Shown: positions 24,440 through 32,843 of the stretch, piece after piece
How positions within the stretch are numbered: the stretch's first letter is position 1
Layout: the number at the start of each line of letters is the position of its first letter
NCBI GenBank assembly: GCA_018674495.1
Contig: JABHAA010000089.1
Location: 1-36,322 of the forward strand
DNA from: Rhodospirillaceae bacterium
GTDB lineage: Bacteria > Pseudomonadota > Alphaproteobacteria > Rhodospirillales > UBA2165
DNA length: 36,322 nt
Direction: 5' to 3'
Program-made: the position numbers and the translations under genes
Notes under the pieces: generated by a model
What the model saw: the letters and a program-made list of their open reading frames with translations, nothing else
What the model was told of the DNA's origin: nothing
The model's database searches: none

Positions 24440-26569
24440 ATGGGAAAATTCACTCAAGAGCATTTTGAGCGGCTCATCAATCCCCGCTCCATCGTCATTG
24501 CCGGCGCCTCGGACAAGACCGGTCCAGGCTCTTACAATCTCATGGAAAACCTGATCAAGGAGGGGACCCGGAAGGATATTTATCCGGTCAATATCCGCGT
24601 CGATGAGGTCTTGGGAAGGAAGGCCTATAAGCGGGTGCGCGATATTCCGGGCAGTGCGGATCTGGCCATCGTTATGGTGCCCCGGGATGCGGTGGCCGAA
24701 GCCGTCGCCGACTGCGCCGAAAAAGACATCAAGGTGGTTCTCATTGTGTCTCAAGGTTTCGCCGATGCCGACGCGGCCGGCCATGCATTGCAGGATAAAT
24801 TGCTCGGCATCGTCAAAGATACGGACACCGCGATCATCGGTCCCAACACCATCGGCGTTGCCAATTCCTTCGATTATTTCCACACCTCCTTCCAGAAGTT
24901 CGATTTGTACAAAAGGCCCAATGCCCTGGTTTGCCAGTCGGGCATGTTTATCCTGGCCTCGGCCGATTTCACCGACGGGCTCGGCCTCGGCATCGATATC
25001 GGCAATGGCGCCGAAGTTTCGTTTAATGAGCTGTTACCGTATCTGGGCGCCGATAGCCGGATCGAAGTTATCAATTTGCATATGGAGGGTGTGGCGAACG
25101 GCGGCGAGTTCGTCCGCATTGCCTCTGAAATTAGCCCAAAAAAACCTATCGTCGCCTTTAAGGTCGGTGCCAGCGAAGAGGGGGCCAAGGCCGCCGCCTC
25201 TCATTCGGGTGCCCTCGCTAGCGAAGATCATATCGTCGATGCTGCATTCCATAAGGCCGGCATCATTCGGGCGAATGATTTGCAAGAGATGACCGATCTC
25301 AACAAAGTGCTGCTGAGCTACCCCGGTATGGGCGGCAAGCGCATCGCCGTGATCTCCATCTCCGGCGGCGGCGGTATCGCGGCGGTCGATGCAATTGGCG
25401 CTGCGGGGCTCGAGATTGCCGATCCATCAAAACCGGTGCTGGATAAAATCCAGTCGTTCAATCCGCCCTGGCTCGAAGCCAGCAATCCGGTGGATAGCTG
25501 GATGGCGGTTCTGAAAAAGGGTCTTGCCGAAGCCAATGTTGAAATATTGCGATTGTTGCTTGGCGATGACGCCGTCGATGGCGCCGTTGTCTTGTTGAAT
25601 GCCTATCGGACGACGGGGTATGAATCATTGGCCGAATGGGTCGATGGTATCTCCGGCGCGCAGCGGGATTTTCCGAATAAGCCGGTGGTGCTGTGGGCGT
25701 TCGGCAAGAACCAGCATGAGGTCATCGAAAAGGCCGAGGCGGGCGGCATGCTCGCCGGCTTTACCTCACCGGACCGTGCCGCCAAGGCCCTGGCCGGGCT
25801 CTATGATTATCACCATAACATCAAAGGCCGGGTTCCTGACCAGGTCCTGGAATTACCCAATATTGACCGCGCCGCCGCTGGCCAGATCATGGAAAGTGCG
25901 CGTACCGAAAACCGGGGCGCGCTGGGCACCGAAGCACTGGCTTTGCTCGCTGCCTATGGGATCGAAACTGCCGCCTCTCGGCTGGTGACGAGTAGGGATC
26001 AATTGGCCGAGGCGGCGGCCGAGATGGGCTATCCGTGCGTGATGAAAATCGCCAGCGCTCAAATCCTCCACAAAACCGATATTGGCGGCGTGCTCTTGAA
26101 TATCGGAGACGAGGAAAACCTCTTAAGTGGCTATGATGCGATGATGGCCAAGGTTAAGTCTAGGGCCCCGGCGGCGGTGATCGACGGTGTCCATCTTCAG
26201 GCTCAACTGGGCGCGGGCATTGAGACCATCATCGGCGCGGCGCGCAATGCGAGCTTCGGCCCGGTGATGGTATTTGGCCTCGGTGGCATTTTCACCGAAG
26301 TTCTGAACGATGCCGCCTTCGCTCTGGCGCCGGTATCGTTCGCCGACGCTCTTGGCATGATAAACCGGCTAAAGGCCGTCCAATTGCTTGAGGGCGCGCG
26401 CGGCGCCGAGCCGGTGGATAAGGAAAAGCTGGCGGATGCCATTGTCCGCGCCTCAATGCTGATGATGGATTTTCCCGAGATTACCGAGCTGGACATCAAT
26501 CCATTTTCCATCAGCGGCAATACTGGCGCTGCCCTCGATGCAAGCGCTTCTCTTGATTGGGGACCATGA
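24440..26569 (+). CDS. ADP-forming (NDP-forming) acyl-CoA synthetase, second copy
   Basis: A 709-residue fused synthetase with the same architecture as the one at 2234: CoA-binding domain (INPRSIVIAGASDKTGPGS), ligase domain with His255 in SHSGALAS as phosphohistidine, and ATP-grasp with His544 in HKTDIGGVLL. The CoA-domain start differs and overall similarity to the first copy is moderate, so these are long-diverged paralogues. I place the start at ATG 24440, which gives the usual distance to the first glycine motif; ATG 24380 is in frame but overlaps the large-subunit gene. The enzyme can run in reverse to make ATP from an acyl-CoA, so it may release an acid and conserve energy rather than activate a substrate. 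The role is undetermined. Confidence 0.85.
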   Translation: MGKFTQEHFERLINPRSIVIAGASDKTGPGSYNLMENLIKEGTRKDIYPVNIRVDEVLGRKAYKRVRDIPGSADLAIVMVPRDAVAEAVADCAEKDIKVVLIVSQGFADADAAGHALQDKLLGIVKDTDTAIIGPNTIGVANSFDYFHTSFQKFDLYKRPNALVCQSGMFILASADFTDGLGLGIDIGNGAEVSFNELLPYLGADSRIEVINLHMEGVANGGEFVRIASEISPKKPIVAFKVGASEEGAKAAASHSGALASEDHIVDAAFHKAGIIRANDLQEMTDLNKVLLSYPGMGGKRIAVISISGGGGIAAVDAIGAAGLEIADPSKPVLDKIQSFNPPWLEASNPVDSWMAVLKKGLAEANVEILRLLLGDDAVDGAVVLLNAYRTTGYESLAEWVDGISGAQRDFPNKPVVLWAFGKNQHEVIEKAEAGGMLAGFTSPDRAAKALAGLYDYHHNIKGRVPDQVLELPNIDRAAAGQIMESARTENRGALGTEALALLAAYGIETAASRLVTSRDQLAEAAAEMGYPCVMKIASAQILHKTDIGGVLLNIGDEENLLSGYDAMMAKVKSRAPAAVIDGVHLQAQLGAGIETIIGAARNASFGPVMVFGLGGIFTEVLNDAAFALAPVSFADALGMINRLKAVQLLEGARGAEPVDKEKLADAIVRASMLMMDFPEITELDINPFSISGNTGAALDASASLDWGP

Positions 26570-27546
26570 TGAAATCCTGGCGCTTCCACGAGTTCGGCCA
26601 TATCAGCAACCTCAAGATGGAGGAGGTGGCGATCCCCGTTCCCGCCCAAGATGAAGTGCTGATCAAGATGCAATATGCCGGCGTCAATCCGGCCGATAAG
26701 TTCTTGATTATGGGCCTCTATCCGGGGGCATCGGAGCCGCCATACGCCGTCGGGCGGGATGGCTGCGGCACCGTGGTCGAAGCCGGCAGGGACAGCAAAT
26801 ACAAAGAAGGCGATCAGGTTATCACGCCGAGCGCGCCGGTTGGCATCAACCGGGAAGGGACGCTGGCGGAATATCTGACTTTGCCTGATGATCAAGTCTA
26901 TATGCTGCCCCATTGGTGGACACCCATGGAGGGCGCCGCCGGGACCAAGGTGTTCCTGACCTGCTGGCAGGCTTTGTCGAATGCGGCCAATCTACGGGCC
27001 GAAGAAACCGTTATCGTTTCCGGCGCATCCGGTGGCATCGGGCTTGCTGGTCTGGCGCTGGCCAAGGCGATGGGCGCCAAGACCATTGCGCTTAGCCGGG
27101 GCACGGCAAAGCTGGAGAAATTGTTGCAGCTGGGGGCCGATCATGCCCTCGATATTGGCGATCCTGATCTTATTCCAAAAATTCGGGCCCTCGGCGGCGC
27201 CGATGTTATTCTCGATGTTGTCGGCGGCGACTTCCTCGCCAAATGCATCGAGATGGCGAACCCTTATGGCCGCATCGGCGTCATCGGCGCCCTTGGCGGC
27301 ATAAAATGCGAGATCGATCCCGTTCCGATCATATTCAAGCGCTTGCAAATCAACGGCATGCAGGTGAGCCTGTATGAGGCGGCGGAATCGCAAGCCGCCA
27401 TGAACGCGCTCCTAAAAGTGCTGGAGCCGGGCAAGGTCAAAATCCTGATCGACAAGGTGTTTCCGTTTGATCAGGTCCAAGAAGCGTTTGAGCATATGCG
27501 GGGAGGCCCAATGGGCAAGGTTATCGTGGGGCCGATCGGTGAATAA
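26569..27546 (+). CDS. Zinc-independent MDR oxidoreductase (quinone oxidoreductase-like)
   Basis: A 325-residue medium-chain dehydrogenase/reductase. The GroES-like N-terminal half shows VGRDGCGTVVEAG without the zinc-binding residues of alcohol dehydrogenases. The Rossmann half has VSGASGGIGLAG (150-161) followed by the second strand ending ALSRG, a pattern that fits NADPH. The C-terminus reads FEHMRGGPMGKVIVG, usual in quinone oxidoreductases and enoyl reductases. ATG 26569 overlaps the preceding stop, five bases after GGGGA; the ATG at 26566 is also possible. Being inside the operon, it probably reduces an unsaturated or quinone-like intermediate, possibly a CoA ester. Substrate unknown. 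Confidence 0.85.
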   Translation: MKSWRFHEFGHISNLKMEEVAIPVPAQDEVLIKMQYAGVNPADKFLIMGLYPGASEPPYAVGRDGCGTVVEAGRDSKYKEGDQVITPSAPVGINREGTLAEYLTLPDDQVYMLPHWWTPMEGAAGTKVFLTCWQALSNAANLRAEETVIVSGASGGIGLAGLALAKAMGAKTIALSRGTAKLEKLLQLGADHALDIGDPDLIPKIRALGGADVILDVVGGDFLAKCIEMANPYGRIGVIGALGGIKCEIDPVPIIFKRLQINGMQVSLYEAAESQAAMNALLKVLEPGKVKILIDKVFPFDQVQEAFEHMRGGPMGKVIVGPIGE

Positions 27547-27549
27547 AGT

Positions 27550-28404
27550 ATGACGCGGACAATTCAACAAGGCCAGGTGGACTTTTCCGTCAATTACAAA
27601 GTCCAGACCACCTGGGGGCTGCAAGAGGCAATCACCTTTGCTCTCGAAGGCCTCGGCGCGAGCCTGTTTTTCCTGGCGCTGCTTGGTGATCATCTGGCCG
27701 CCATGGTGGCCGGAATTGTGATCCTCATGGCTTCGGGCATTCTGTTGATCCTGCATCTGGGAAACCCGAAAAATATGATTTATGTCCTGGCCAATATCCG
27801 CCATTCCTGGATGAGCCGGGGCGCCGCCCTGATCCCTCTGTTCATCGTGGCAGGGGCTATCTTTATCGGTGCCGAATTGGTTCACGGCTTAAAGCCGGCG
27901 GGACCGGCACTAATCACCCTGTTTCTGTTGCTGAGCATGTTTGTTGCGCTGAAATCGGGGCTGGTCATGACCACCTTCCCGGCCATCGCTTTTTGGAATG
28001 GCGGGCTGTTGCCGGTGGTCTTCGCCCTCAGCGGCCTCGCTTCGGGGGCAGCGCTATTTGCGGTCTTTGACGGTGAGGCCCAGGCGAAATTCTATTGGGC
28101 ATTGCCGGTACTGTTTGCGGCGCTTTTGATCACAACCCTCATTTACCTCGCGACCATCAAGAATGCCGGCCGATCAGCCAAGGTCTCAGTAGATTTGATC
28201 GGAGAGCGGTATCCCGGTTTGTTCTACGGCGCCGCATTATTGCTTGGCATGGTCCTGCCCCTCGGGCTTGGGATTTACTTGGCGCTTGTTCCTTCGGCTG
28301 CGTCGGTGGCGCTGTTTGTCATCATGGCGGCGGCGCGCCTCGCCGGCGATATTGTCCTTCGCCATGTAATCTTGAAAGTCGGTGTGTTCGACAAGGTACG
28401 TTAA
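27550..28404 (+). CDS. NrfD/DmsC-like membrane anchor subunit (PadD-like candidate)
   Basis: A 284-residue integral membrane protein with about eight hydrophobic helices, starting after a polar N-terminus (VNYKVQTTWGLQEAITF). The segment HLGNPKNMIYVL followed by RHSWMSRGA is the quinone-side signature seen in NrfD/PsrC/DmsC anchors. It directly precedes the molybdopterin and ferredoxin genes, so it must tie that complex to the quinone pool. Phenylacetyl-CoA:acceptor oxidoreductase of denitrifying bacteria is also a membrane complex of a roughly 93 kDa molybdenum subunit and two smaller subunits, which the sizes here resemble. The start lies three bases after the upstream stop. Confidence 0.8.
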   Translation: MTRTIQQGQVDFSVNYKVQTTWGLQEAITFALEGLGASLFFLALLGDHLAAMVAGIVILMASGILLILHLGNPKNMIYVLANIRHSWMSRGAALIPLFIVAGAIFIGAELVHGLKPAGPALITLFLLLSMFVALKSGLVMTTFPAIAFWNGGLLPVVFALSGLASGAALFAVFDGEAQAKFYWALPVLFAALLITTLIYLATIKNAGRSAKVSVDLIGERYPGLFYGAALLLGMVLPLGLGIYLALVPSAASVALFVIMAAARLAGDIVLRHVILKVGVFDKVR

Positions 28405-28431
28405 CGAATATTTGGAAGCGGATAGCTTGAA

Positions 28432-30990
28432 ATGTATTCAGATAAAATTGAAAAGAACGGCGATACCTTAACCAGCACCCCGACCGTGTGCCTCGGCTGC
28501 TACAATTGTTGCGGCGTCAAGGTGCAGACCGCCGGTGGCAAGGTCGTCGATGTCATCGGCGATAAGGAAGCCGTCAATTCGCACGGCTATATTTGCGCAA
28601 AGGGCCGGGCCCGCTTCCTTGATTTGTATGATCCCTCCCGCGTGCTGTACCCAATGAAGCGCGGCAATCCGGAAAAGGGCATCGGCGTCGATCCGGAGTG
28701 GGAGCGCATCAGCTGGGACGAAGCGCTGGATACCATCACCGCCAGGCTGGCCCAAGTGCGCGAGAACGACCCCCGCGGTCTGGTAATTTCTCACTTCGAT
28801 CTGCCCGGTTACGGAATCAGCAAAAATTTCGGCGCCGCCTTCGGCACCACCAATTTCCACTGGAACCGGGCTGATTATTGTGGCGCCGCGCCCCACTGGG
28901 CGCATCTGATGACCAACGCATCGTTCAATGGCGAAATCGATTTCGAAGAATGCCGATACGTGATCCTCTGGGGTACCCAGCTTGGACATTTGGCGGAAAC
29001 CATCCCATTGCACTCTGCCGGTGAAATGGCGGCGGCCCGGCGCAAGGGCCAAAAATTGGTGGTCATCGACCCGTTTTGCACCAACCCTGCCGCCAAGGCC
29101 GATCAGTGGATACCCATCAAGCCCGGCACCGATGGCGCCATGGCGCTGGCCATGCTCAATATCATGGTCAACGAGTTTGGCACCTATGATGCTGAATTCC
29201 TGATCAAGCGAACCAATGGCATCTATCTGGTGCAGCCCGACGGGCATTACCTCCGCCACGCGGATAGCAAAAAGCCGATGGTTTGGGATCAAGGGGCGGC
29301 GGTGGCCAAACCCTTCGATGCCGATGATATCTCTGATCCGGCGCTGGAAGGTATTTTTGAAATCGATGGCGTCCAATGCCAAACCGCCTTCAACGCCTTC
29401 AAAGAACATTTAAAACAATTTGATGCCGAGGCCGCCGAAAAGATCACCACGGTTCCGGCCCAGATTATGCGCGATCTCACCCGCGAATTCACCGAAGCGG
29501 CCCGCATTGGCTCCACTATCGAAGTGGATGGACATCAATTGCCCTACCGGCCGGCGGCGATCCATTTCAAGCGCGGCTCGGGTGCCCATAAGGGCGGCGC
29601 TCTCGGCAGCTTCGCCATTCATCTTTTGAATATAATGGTCGGCAATCTGGATGTGCCGGGGGGCCAGCGCGGCGTCAATCCCATCGGGCCGTTCTGGGCG
29701 CCGGACACGGACAAAGACGGCATGATCGTCGTCGCCCAGCATATCGCAAAATACAACAAACCCTATCCGCCCCAGACTCCAAAGATGCCCGAAACCCTTG
29801 ATCTGCATGAATTGCTGCCGGCCTCGATCTTTACCCGCGGCCTTTATCCCATGGGGATCGATAATCCGGAAAAATTCGGCATCGATTACAAGCCGGAAAT
29901 CCTGCTGATCGGGCGCACCAATCCGATGATGAACAGCCACAATGCGGAGGCCATGGGCGAAACTCTGAAGAAGTTCGATCTCCAGGTCTCGTTCGCGACC
30001 TTTATCGATGAGACGGCCGAGTTTGCCGATATCCTTTTGCCCGACGCCCACGATTTCGAACGTTGGGACTTGTTCCCGGCCAATGATCCATACGCCTTCA
30101 TCGCGCCGGGACCGGGCCAATGGTATTGGCATATGCGCCAGCCATCCCTCGAAGGGCCTGGCGAGACCCGCGCCTGGACCGAGGTTTATATGGACCTCGC
30201 CGAACGGCTAGGCATCTTGGAAGAGTTCAACAATCTCGGTGCTTCCAATTGGGGAATATCGGACGCGCACCGGCTCGATCCAACGAAGCGCCACACGGTC
30301 AAGGATATTGCCGAGCGCCAGGCCAAGACCCTGATCGGTGATGACTTCACCTTCGAAGACGTTGCGCGCACCTCATGCCTGATCAGTCGCGACAAGACCA
30401 TCGAAGAAGCCTACCCCGGCGCCTTTGTCGAGGGCCGGGTGCCCATCTATCTGGAGCATCTGATCGATGCCGGCGCCGCTTTAAAGCCAATCATCGACGA
30501 GCTCGGCATCGAATGGGATTTTCGCCCCTATACGCCTCTGGTTCGCCATATTCAATGTGACGAATTTCACCATGAAGAAGGCGATGAATATGATTTGCTG
30601 ATCGTCAATTTCAAAGTGCCGTTTCAAACTCAAAGTATCTCGCAGCAGAACATTTGGCTCGACGAAGTTTCCCGGGCCAATCCCTATACCTATAACGTCA
30701 TGATGCATCCGAGCGCGGCGGCGCGCAAAGGACTTGAGGACGGCGAGCGGGTGTTGGTTGAATCCCATCACGGCAAGGACGAGGGAACGCTGAAAGTGAC
30801 CGAAATTGTGCATCCGGAATGCCTCGGCATTCCGGCGACGCTCGGCCATTGGGCACGCAATCTCCATGTGGCGGCGAAAAAGGGGACCTCTTTCAATACG
30901 CTGCTGCCGCCGCCCAACGTCAAGCGGATCGATACGTTAAGCGGGCAGGTCGATACCTGTGTCCGGGTCCGGGTTACGAAGCTGAATTAA
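28432..30990 (+). CDS. Molybdopterin oxidoreductase, DMSO-reductase family (PadB-like candidate)
   Basis: An 852-residue catalytic subunit (near 94 kDa). The N-terminal [4Fe-4S] site is Cys20-x2-Cys23-x3-Cys27-x27-Cys55. Cys150 in RADYCGAAP is the probable molybdenum ligand, as in PhsA/PsrA-like and formate dehydrogenase groups. Blocks VILWGTQLGH, VIDPFCTNPAAKADQWIPI and PGTDGAMALAM bind the bis-MGD cofactor, and FADILLPDAHDFERWDL and the C-terminal molydopterin-dinucleotide domain (MMHPSAAARKGL) complete the fold. There is no twin-arginine signal, so it works in the cytoplasm. Size, subunit set and neighbouring CoA ligases fit phenylacetyl-CoA:acceptor oxidoreductase, which turns phenylacetyl-CoA into phenylglyoxylate; a transhydroxylase or an anaerobic reductase are alternatives. 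Confidence 0.83.
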   Translation: MYSDKIEKNGDTLTSTPTVCLGCYNCCGVKVQTAGGKVVDVIGDKEAVNSHGYICAKGRARFLDLYDPSRVLYPMKRGNPEKGIGVDPEWERISWDEALDTITARLAQVRENDPRGLVISHFDLPGYGISKNFGAAFGTTNFHWNRADYCGAAPHWAHLMTNASFNGEIDFEECRYVILWGTQLGHLAETIPLHSAGEMAAARRKGQKLVVIDPFCTNPAAKADQWIPIKPGTDGAMALAMLNIMVNEFGTYDAEFLIKRTNGIYLVQPDGHYLRHADSKKPMVWDQGAAVAKPFDADDISDPALEGIFEIDGVQCQTAFNAFKEHLKQFDAEAAEKITTVPAQIMRDLTREFTEAARIGSTIEVDGHQLPYRPAAIHFKRGSGAHKGGALGSFAIHLLNIMVGNLDVPGGQRGVNPIGPFWAPDTDKDGMIVVAQHIAKYNKPYPPQTPKMPETLDLHELLPASIFTRGLYPMGIDNPEKFGIDYKPEILLIGRTNPMMNSHNAEAMGETLKKFDLQVSFATFIDETAEFADILLPDAHDFERWDLFPANDPYAFIAPGPGQWYWHMRQPSLEGPGETRAWTEVYMDLAERLGILEEFNNLGASNWGISDAHRLDPTKRHTVKDIAERQAKTLIGDDFTFEDVARTSCLISRDKTIEEAYPGAFVEGRVPIYLEHLIDAGAALKPIIDELGIEWDFRPYTPLVRHIQCDEFHHEEGDEYDLLIVNFKVPFQTQSISQQNIWLDEVSRANPYTYNVMMHPSAAARKGLEDGERVLVESHHGKDEGTLKVTEIVHPECLGIPATLGHWARNLHVAAKKGTSFNTLLPPPNVKRIDTLSGQVDTCVRVRVTKLN

Positions 30991-31002
30991 CGGGGTGATG
31001 CG

Positions 31003-31605
31003 ATGTCAAAATATGGAATGATCGTTGATCTGCAAAAATGCATCGGCTGCAACGCCTGCACCATCGCCTGCAAGGTCGAACACAATACGCCCAACGACAT
31101 CCACTACACGCAAGTTCTGGAATACGAATACGGCGAATTTCCCAATGCGGGGCGGACCTTTCTGCCAGCCCTCTGTAGCCACTGCGAAAACCCGCCTTGC
31201 GTTCCGGTCTGCCCAACCAGGGCCAGCTATACGCGCGATGACGGTATTGTGCTGATCGATCATGACCGCTGCATCGGCTGCGGTGCGTGTATCCTTGCCT
31301 GCCCCTACGATCAGCGCAGCCGCGTTGAGGACGAACGAACCGTCTTCCATGACGGCGAAACGGTCTTCGAAAACAATGCCAATGCCGCGCCGCCCAAGGG
31401 CGTCGCCGTCAAATGCGACTTCTGTTACCACCGGATTGATCAGGGCGGCGTCCCCGCCTGCGTCGAGACCTGCCCCACCGATGCCCGTATTTTCGGCGAA
31501 TGGGATGGCGGGGCCAAGCCACTACGTAAGATGGCGGCCCAATACAATGCCAAGGGCTTGCTGCCGGAAAAAGGCACCGAACCCAACGTTCTATATATCG
31601 ATTGA
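31003..31605 (+). CDS. Four-cluster ferredoxin-type electron-transfer subunit (DmsB/PsrB/PadC-like)
   Basis: A 200-residue iron-sulfur protein with four cysteine groups: CIGCNACTIAC (Cys13, 16, 19, 23), CSHCENPPCVPVCP, CIGCGACILACPY and CDFCYHRIDQGGVPACVETCP (in part), predicting four [4Fe-4S] clusters. This is the usual electron wire between a DMSO-reductase-type catalytic subunit and its membrane anchor. It is the last gene of the operon, 12 bases after the molybdopterin gene, and the order anchor-catalytic-ferredoxin is uncommon compared with dmsABC. No signal peptide is present, which agrees with a cytoplasmic complex. Confidence 0.9.
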   Translation: MSKYGMIVDLQKCIGCNACTIACKVEHNTPNDIHYTQVLEYEYGEFPNAGRTFLPALCSHCENPPCVPVCPTRASYTRDDGIVLIDHDRCIGCGACILACPYDQRSRVEDERTVFHDGETVFENNANAAPPKGVAVKCDFCYHRIDQGGVPACVETCPTDARIFGEWDGGAKPLRKMAAQYNAKGLLPEKGTEPNVLYID

Positions 31606-31727
31606 TACGCATACCCGGTTGCCGGCCAACGAAGCGGTAAGGAACAGGTTAAGGCAGTTGCATGCCTCCGCAACCAACTAAGTCGCAGATTTGATTAACG
31701 TTGATACTTGTGTACGAAATAGTTGGT

Positions 31728-31746
31728 ATCGAGCCCCCGCAACCAA
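31728..31746 (+). other. tRNA-3'-end-like string, possible attachment site
   Basis: The bases TATCGAGCCCCCGCAACCA resemble the T-loop, acceptor strand and CCA end of a tRNA or tmRNA, but no matching 5' acceptor strand (TGCGGGG) or body lies upstream, so it is not a complete RNA gene. Integrating elements often leave or carry such a 3' end as their att site. Confidence 0.3.
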
Positions 31747-31781
31747 AATTTTCTTTGTAAATCAAAGAGTTAAGTAATCAG

Positions 31782-31808
31782 AAAACCGTCCCTCTGGGGC
31801 GGTTTTTT
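31782..31808 (+). terminator. Rho-independent terminator
   Basis: AAAACCGTCCC and GGGGCGGTTTT form an 11-pair stem with one G-T pair and a TCT loop, followed by further Ts. It is the strongest terminator in the window and lies about 180 bases after the last operon gene. Confidence 0.85.
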
Positions 31809-31814
31809 GCGTTG

Positions 31815-31834
31815 TGCACTAAAAATGCACTAAA
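31815..31834 (+). repeat. Tandem TGCACTAAA repeat
   Basis: TGCACTAAA occurs at 31815-31823 and 31826-31834, an 11-base period. Short phased repeats like this are commonly integrase or excisionase arm sites near att sites; here this is only a positional guess. Confidence 0.55.
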
Positions 31835-32014
31835 GGTGGAGCGAAGCTATTATAATTAAAGAGAAAATTGGTTTCATGAAATTCGTATGCTCGTATTGTC
31901 GGTTCCCCATGGCGGATTCTATATGGGGTATTTATTGAAATCATCCACAGGACCAATTCCTTGGTTTTCCAGCCTGTTCATCCACCTCTTGCCAATGAAC
32001 TCCCAGCGTCAATT

Positions 32015-32833
32015 TTATTTCCCAATGGTGTTTGCCAATTTTGTCAGTACTTCTAGAGCTTCAACATGGCCCTGTTCAGCAGATTTTCTCAACCATTCGA
32101 TTGCTTCTTCAATATTTTTATCAACTCCATCACCTCTGATATACAACACACCAAGTAAGTGTTGAGCATCAGCATAATTCTGCTCAGCAGATTTACTTAA
32201 CCATTTAAATGCTTCATCAAAGTTTTGATCAATGTCTTCTCCGCTTACATACATCACGCCGAGATTGTGTTGATATTCAGCGTAACCCTGCTCAGCAGCT
32301 TTTTTCAACCACTTGATCGCTTCATCCATATTTTTATCAACGCCCTCTCCGTCGGCATACATTACCCCTAGATTGGATTGAGCTTGAGCAGAGCCTTGTT
32401 CAGCAGATTTTCTAAACCACTGGGCAGCTTGATTGAAGTCTCCTTTTTCATAATATTCACAAGCCTGATTTAAATCTTCCTGAGCACCCCCAGAGTTCGC
32501 TGAACTCTTACCTCCCCACTTTTCACGCAGGCCTGATGTTAAGTATAAATTGATTTCATACTCCAAATGTTTTATAAAAAAATCATGGCCGCTTAGGTCA
32601 TATACTTGTATAAAATGTGAGCTAATATCTATAAGTGTAGTCCCAGGTATTATCTCAGATTTACTCTCTGCCGCTTCTTTAAATGCTCTCATTACTGTTT
32701 GAACAATCTCTATAATTTTTTCATCAGAGATATTATTATTATTTTTGATGAGTGGTCTGAACATTTCTGCGGTAGCGGAATTGACACTATCTAGAAGTGT
32801 TTTAGGGTTCTTTTTTTTAAATAATCCAAACAT
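32015..32833 (-). CDS. Sel1-repeat (TPR-like) protein
   Basis: A 272-residue protein. The N-terminal 105 residues (MFGLFKKKNPKTLL onward) are a helical domain I do not recognise. From about residue 115 there are at least four Sel1-like repeats of about 36 residues, such as AAQWFRKSAEQGSAQAQSNL and EAIKWLKKAAEQGYAEYQHN. Sel1 arrays act as protein-binding scaffolds. I place the start at ATG 32833, eight bases after AGGAG; the frame is open to 32878 but overlaps the upstream gene. It follows the small membrane-protein gene by 10 bases in one transcript. The DNA is AT-rich compared with the catabolic cluster. No signal peptide is seen. Confidence 0.82.
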   Translation of the reverse strand: MFGLFKKKNPKTLLDSVNSATAEMFRPLIKNNNNISDEKIIEIVQTVMRAFKEAAESKSEIIPGTTLIDISSHFIQVYDLSGHDFFIKHLEYEINLYLTSGLREKWGGKSSANSGGAQEDLNQACEYYEKGDFNQAAQWFRKSAEQGSAQAQSNLGVMYADGEGVDKNMDEAIKWLKKAAEQGYAEYQHNLGVMYVSGEDIDQNFDEAFKWLSKSAEQNYADAQHLLGVLYIRGDGVDKNIEEAIEWLRKSAEQGHVEALEVLTKLANTIGK

Positions 32834-32843
32834 ATTTTTTCTC

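Larger units (their letters stand above)
31606..32014. other. Junction region between the catabolic cluster and the AT-rich island
   Basis: No intact gene. It holds a near-direct repeat GCCYCCGCAACCAA (31664-31677 and 31733-31746, one mismatch), the second copy embedded in a tRNA-3'-end-like string ending CCA. A strong terminator follows (31782-31808), then a tandem TGCACTAAA repeat (31815-31834). On the minus strand a 29-codon open remnant (32008 down to 31919) reads like protein (WEFIGKRWMNRLE, then GIGPVDDFNKYPI) but has no start; it may be the tail of a broken gene. Base composition shifts to AT-rich from here on. Confidence 0.5.

Noticed and set aside
31664..31746. CRISPR-like or complete tRNA gene
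   Set aside because: Only two imperfect 14-base repeats 69 bases apart, and no matching acceptor 5' strand, so neither an array nor a whole tRNA is present.
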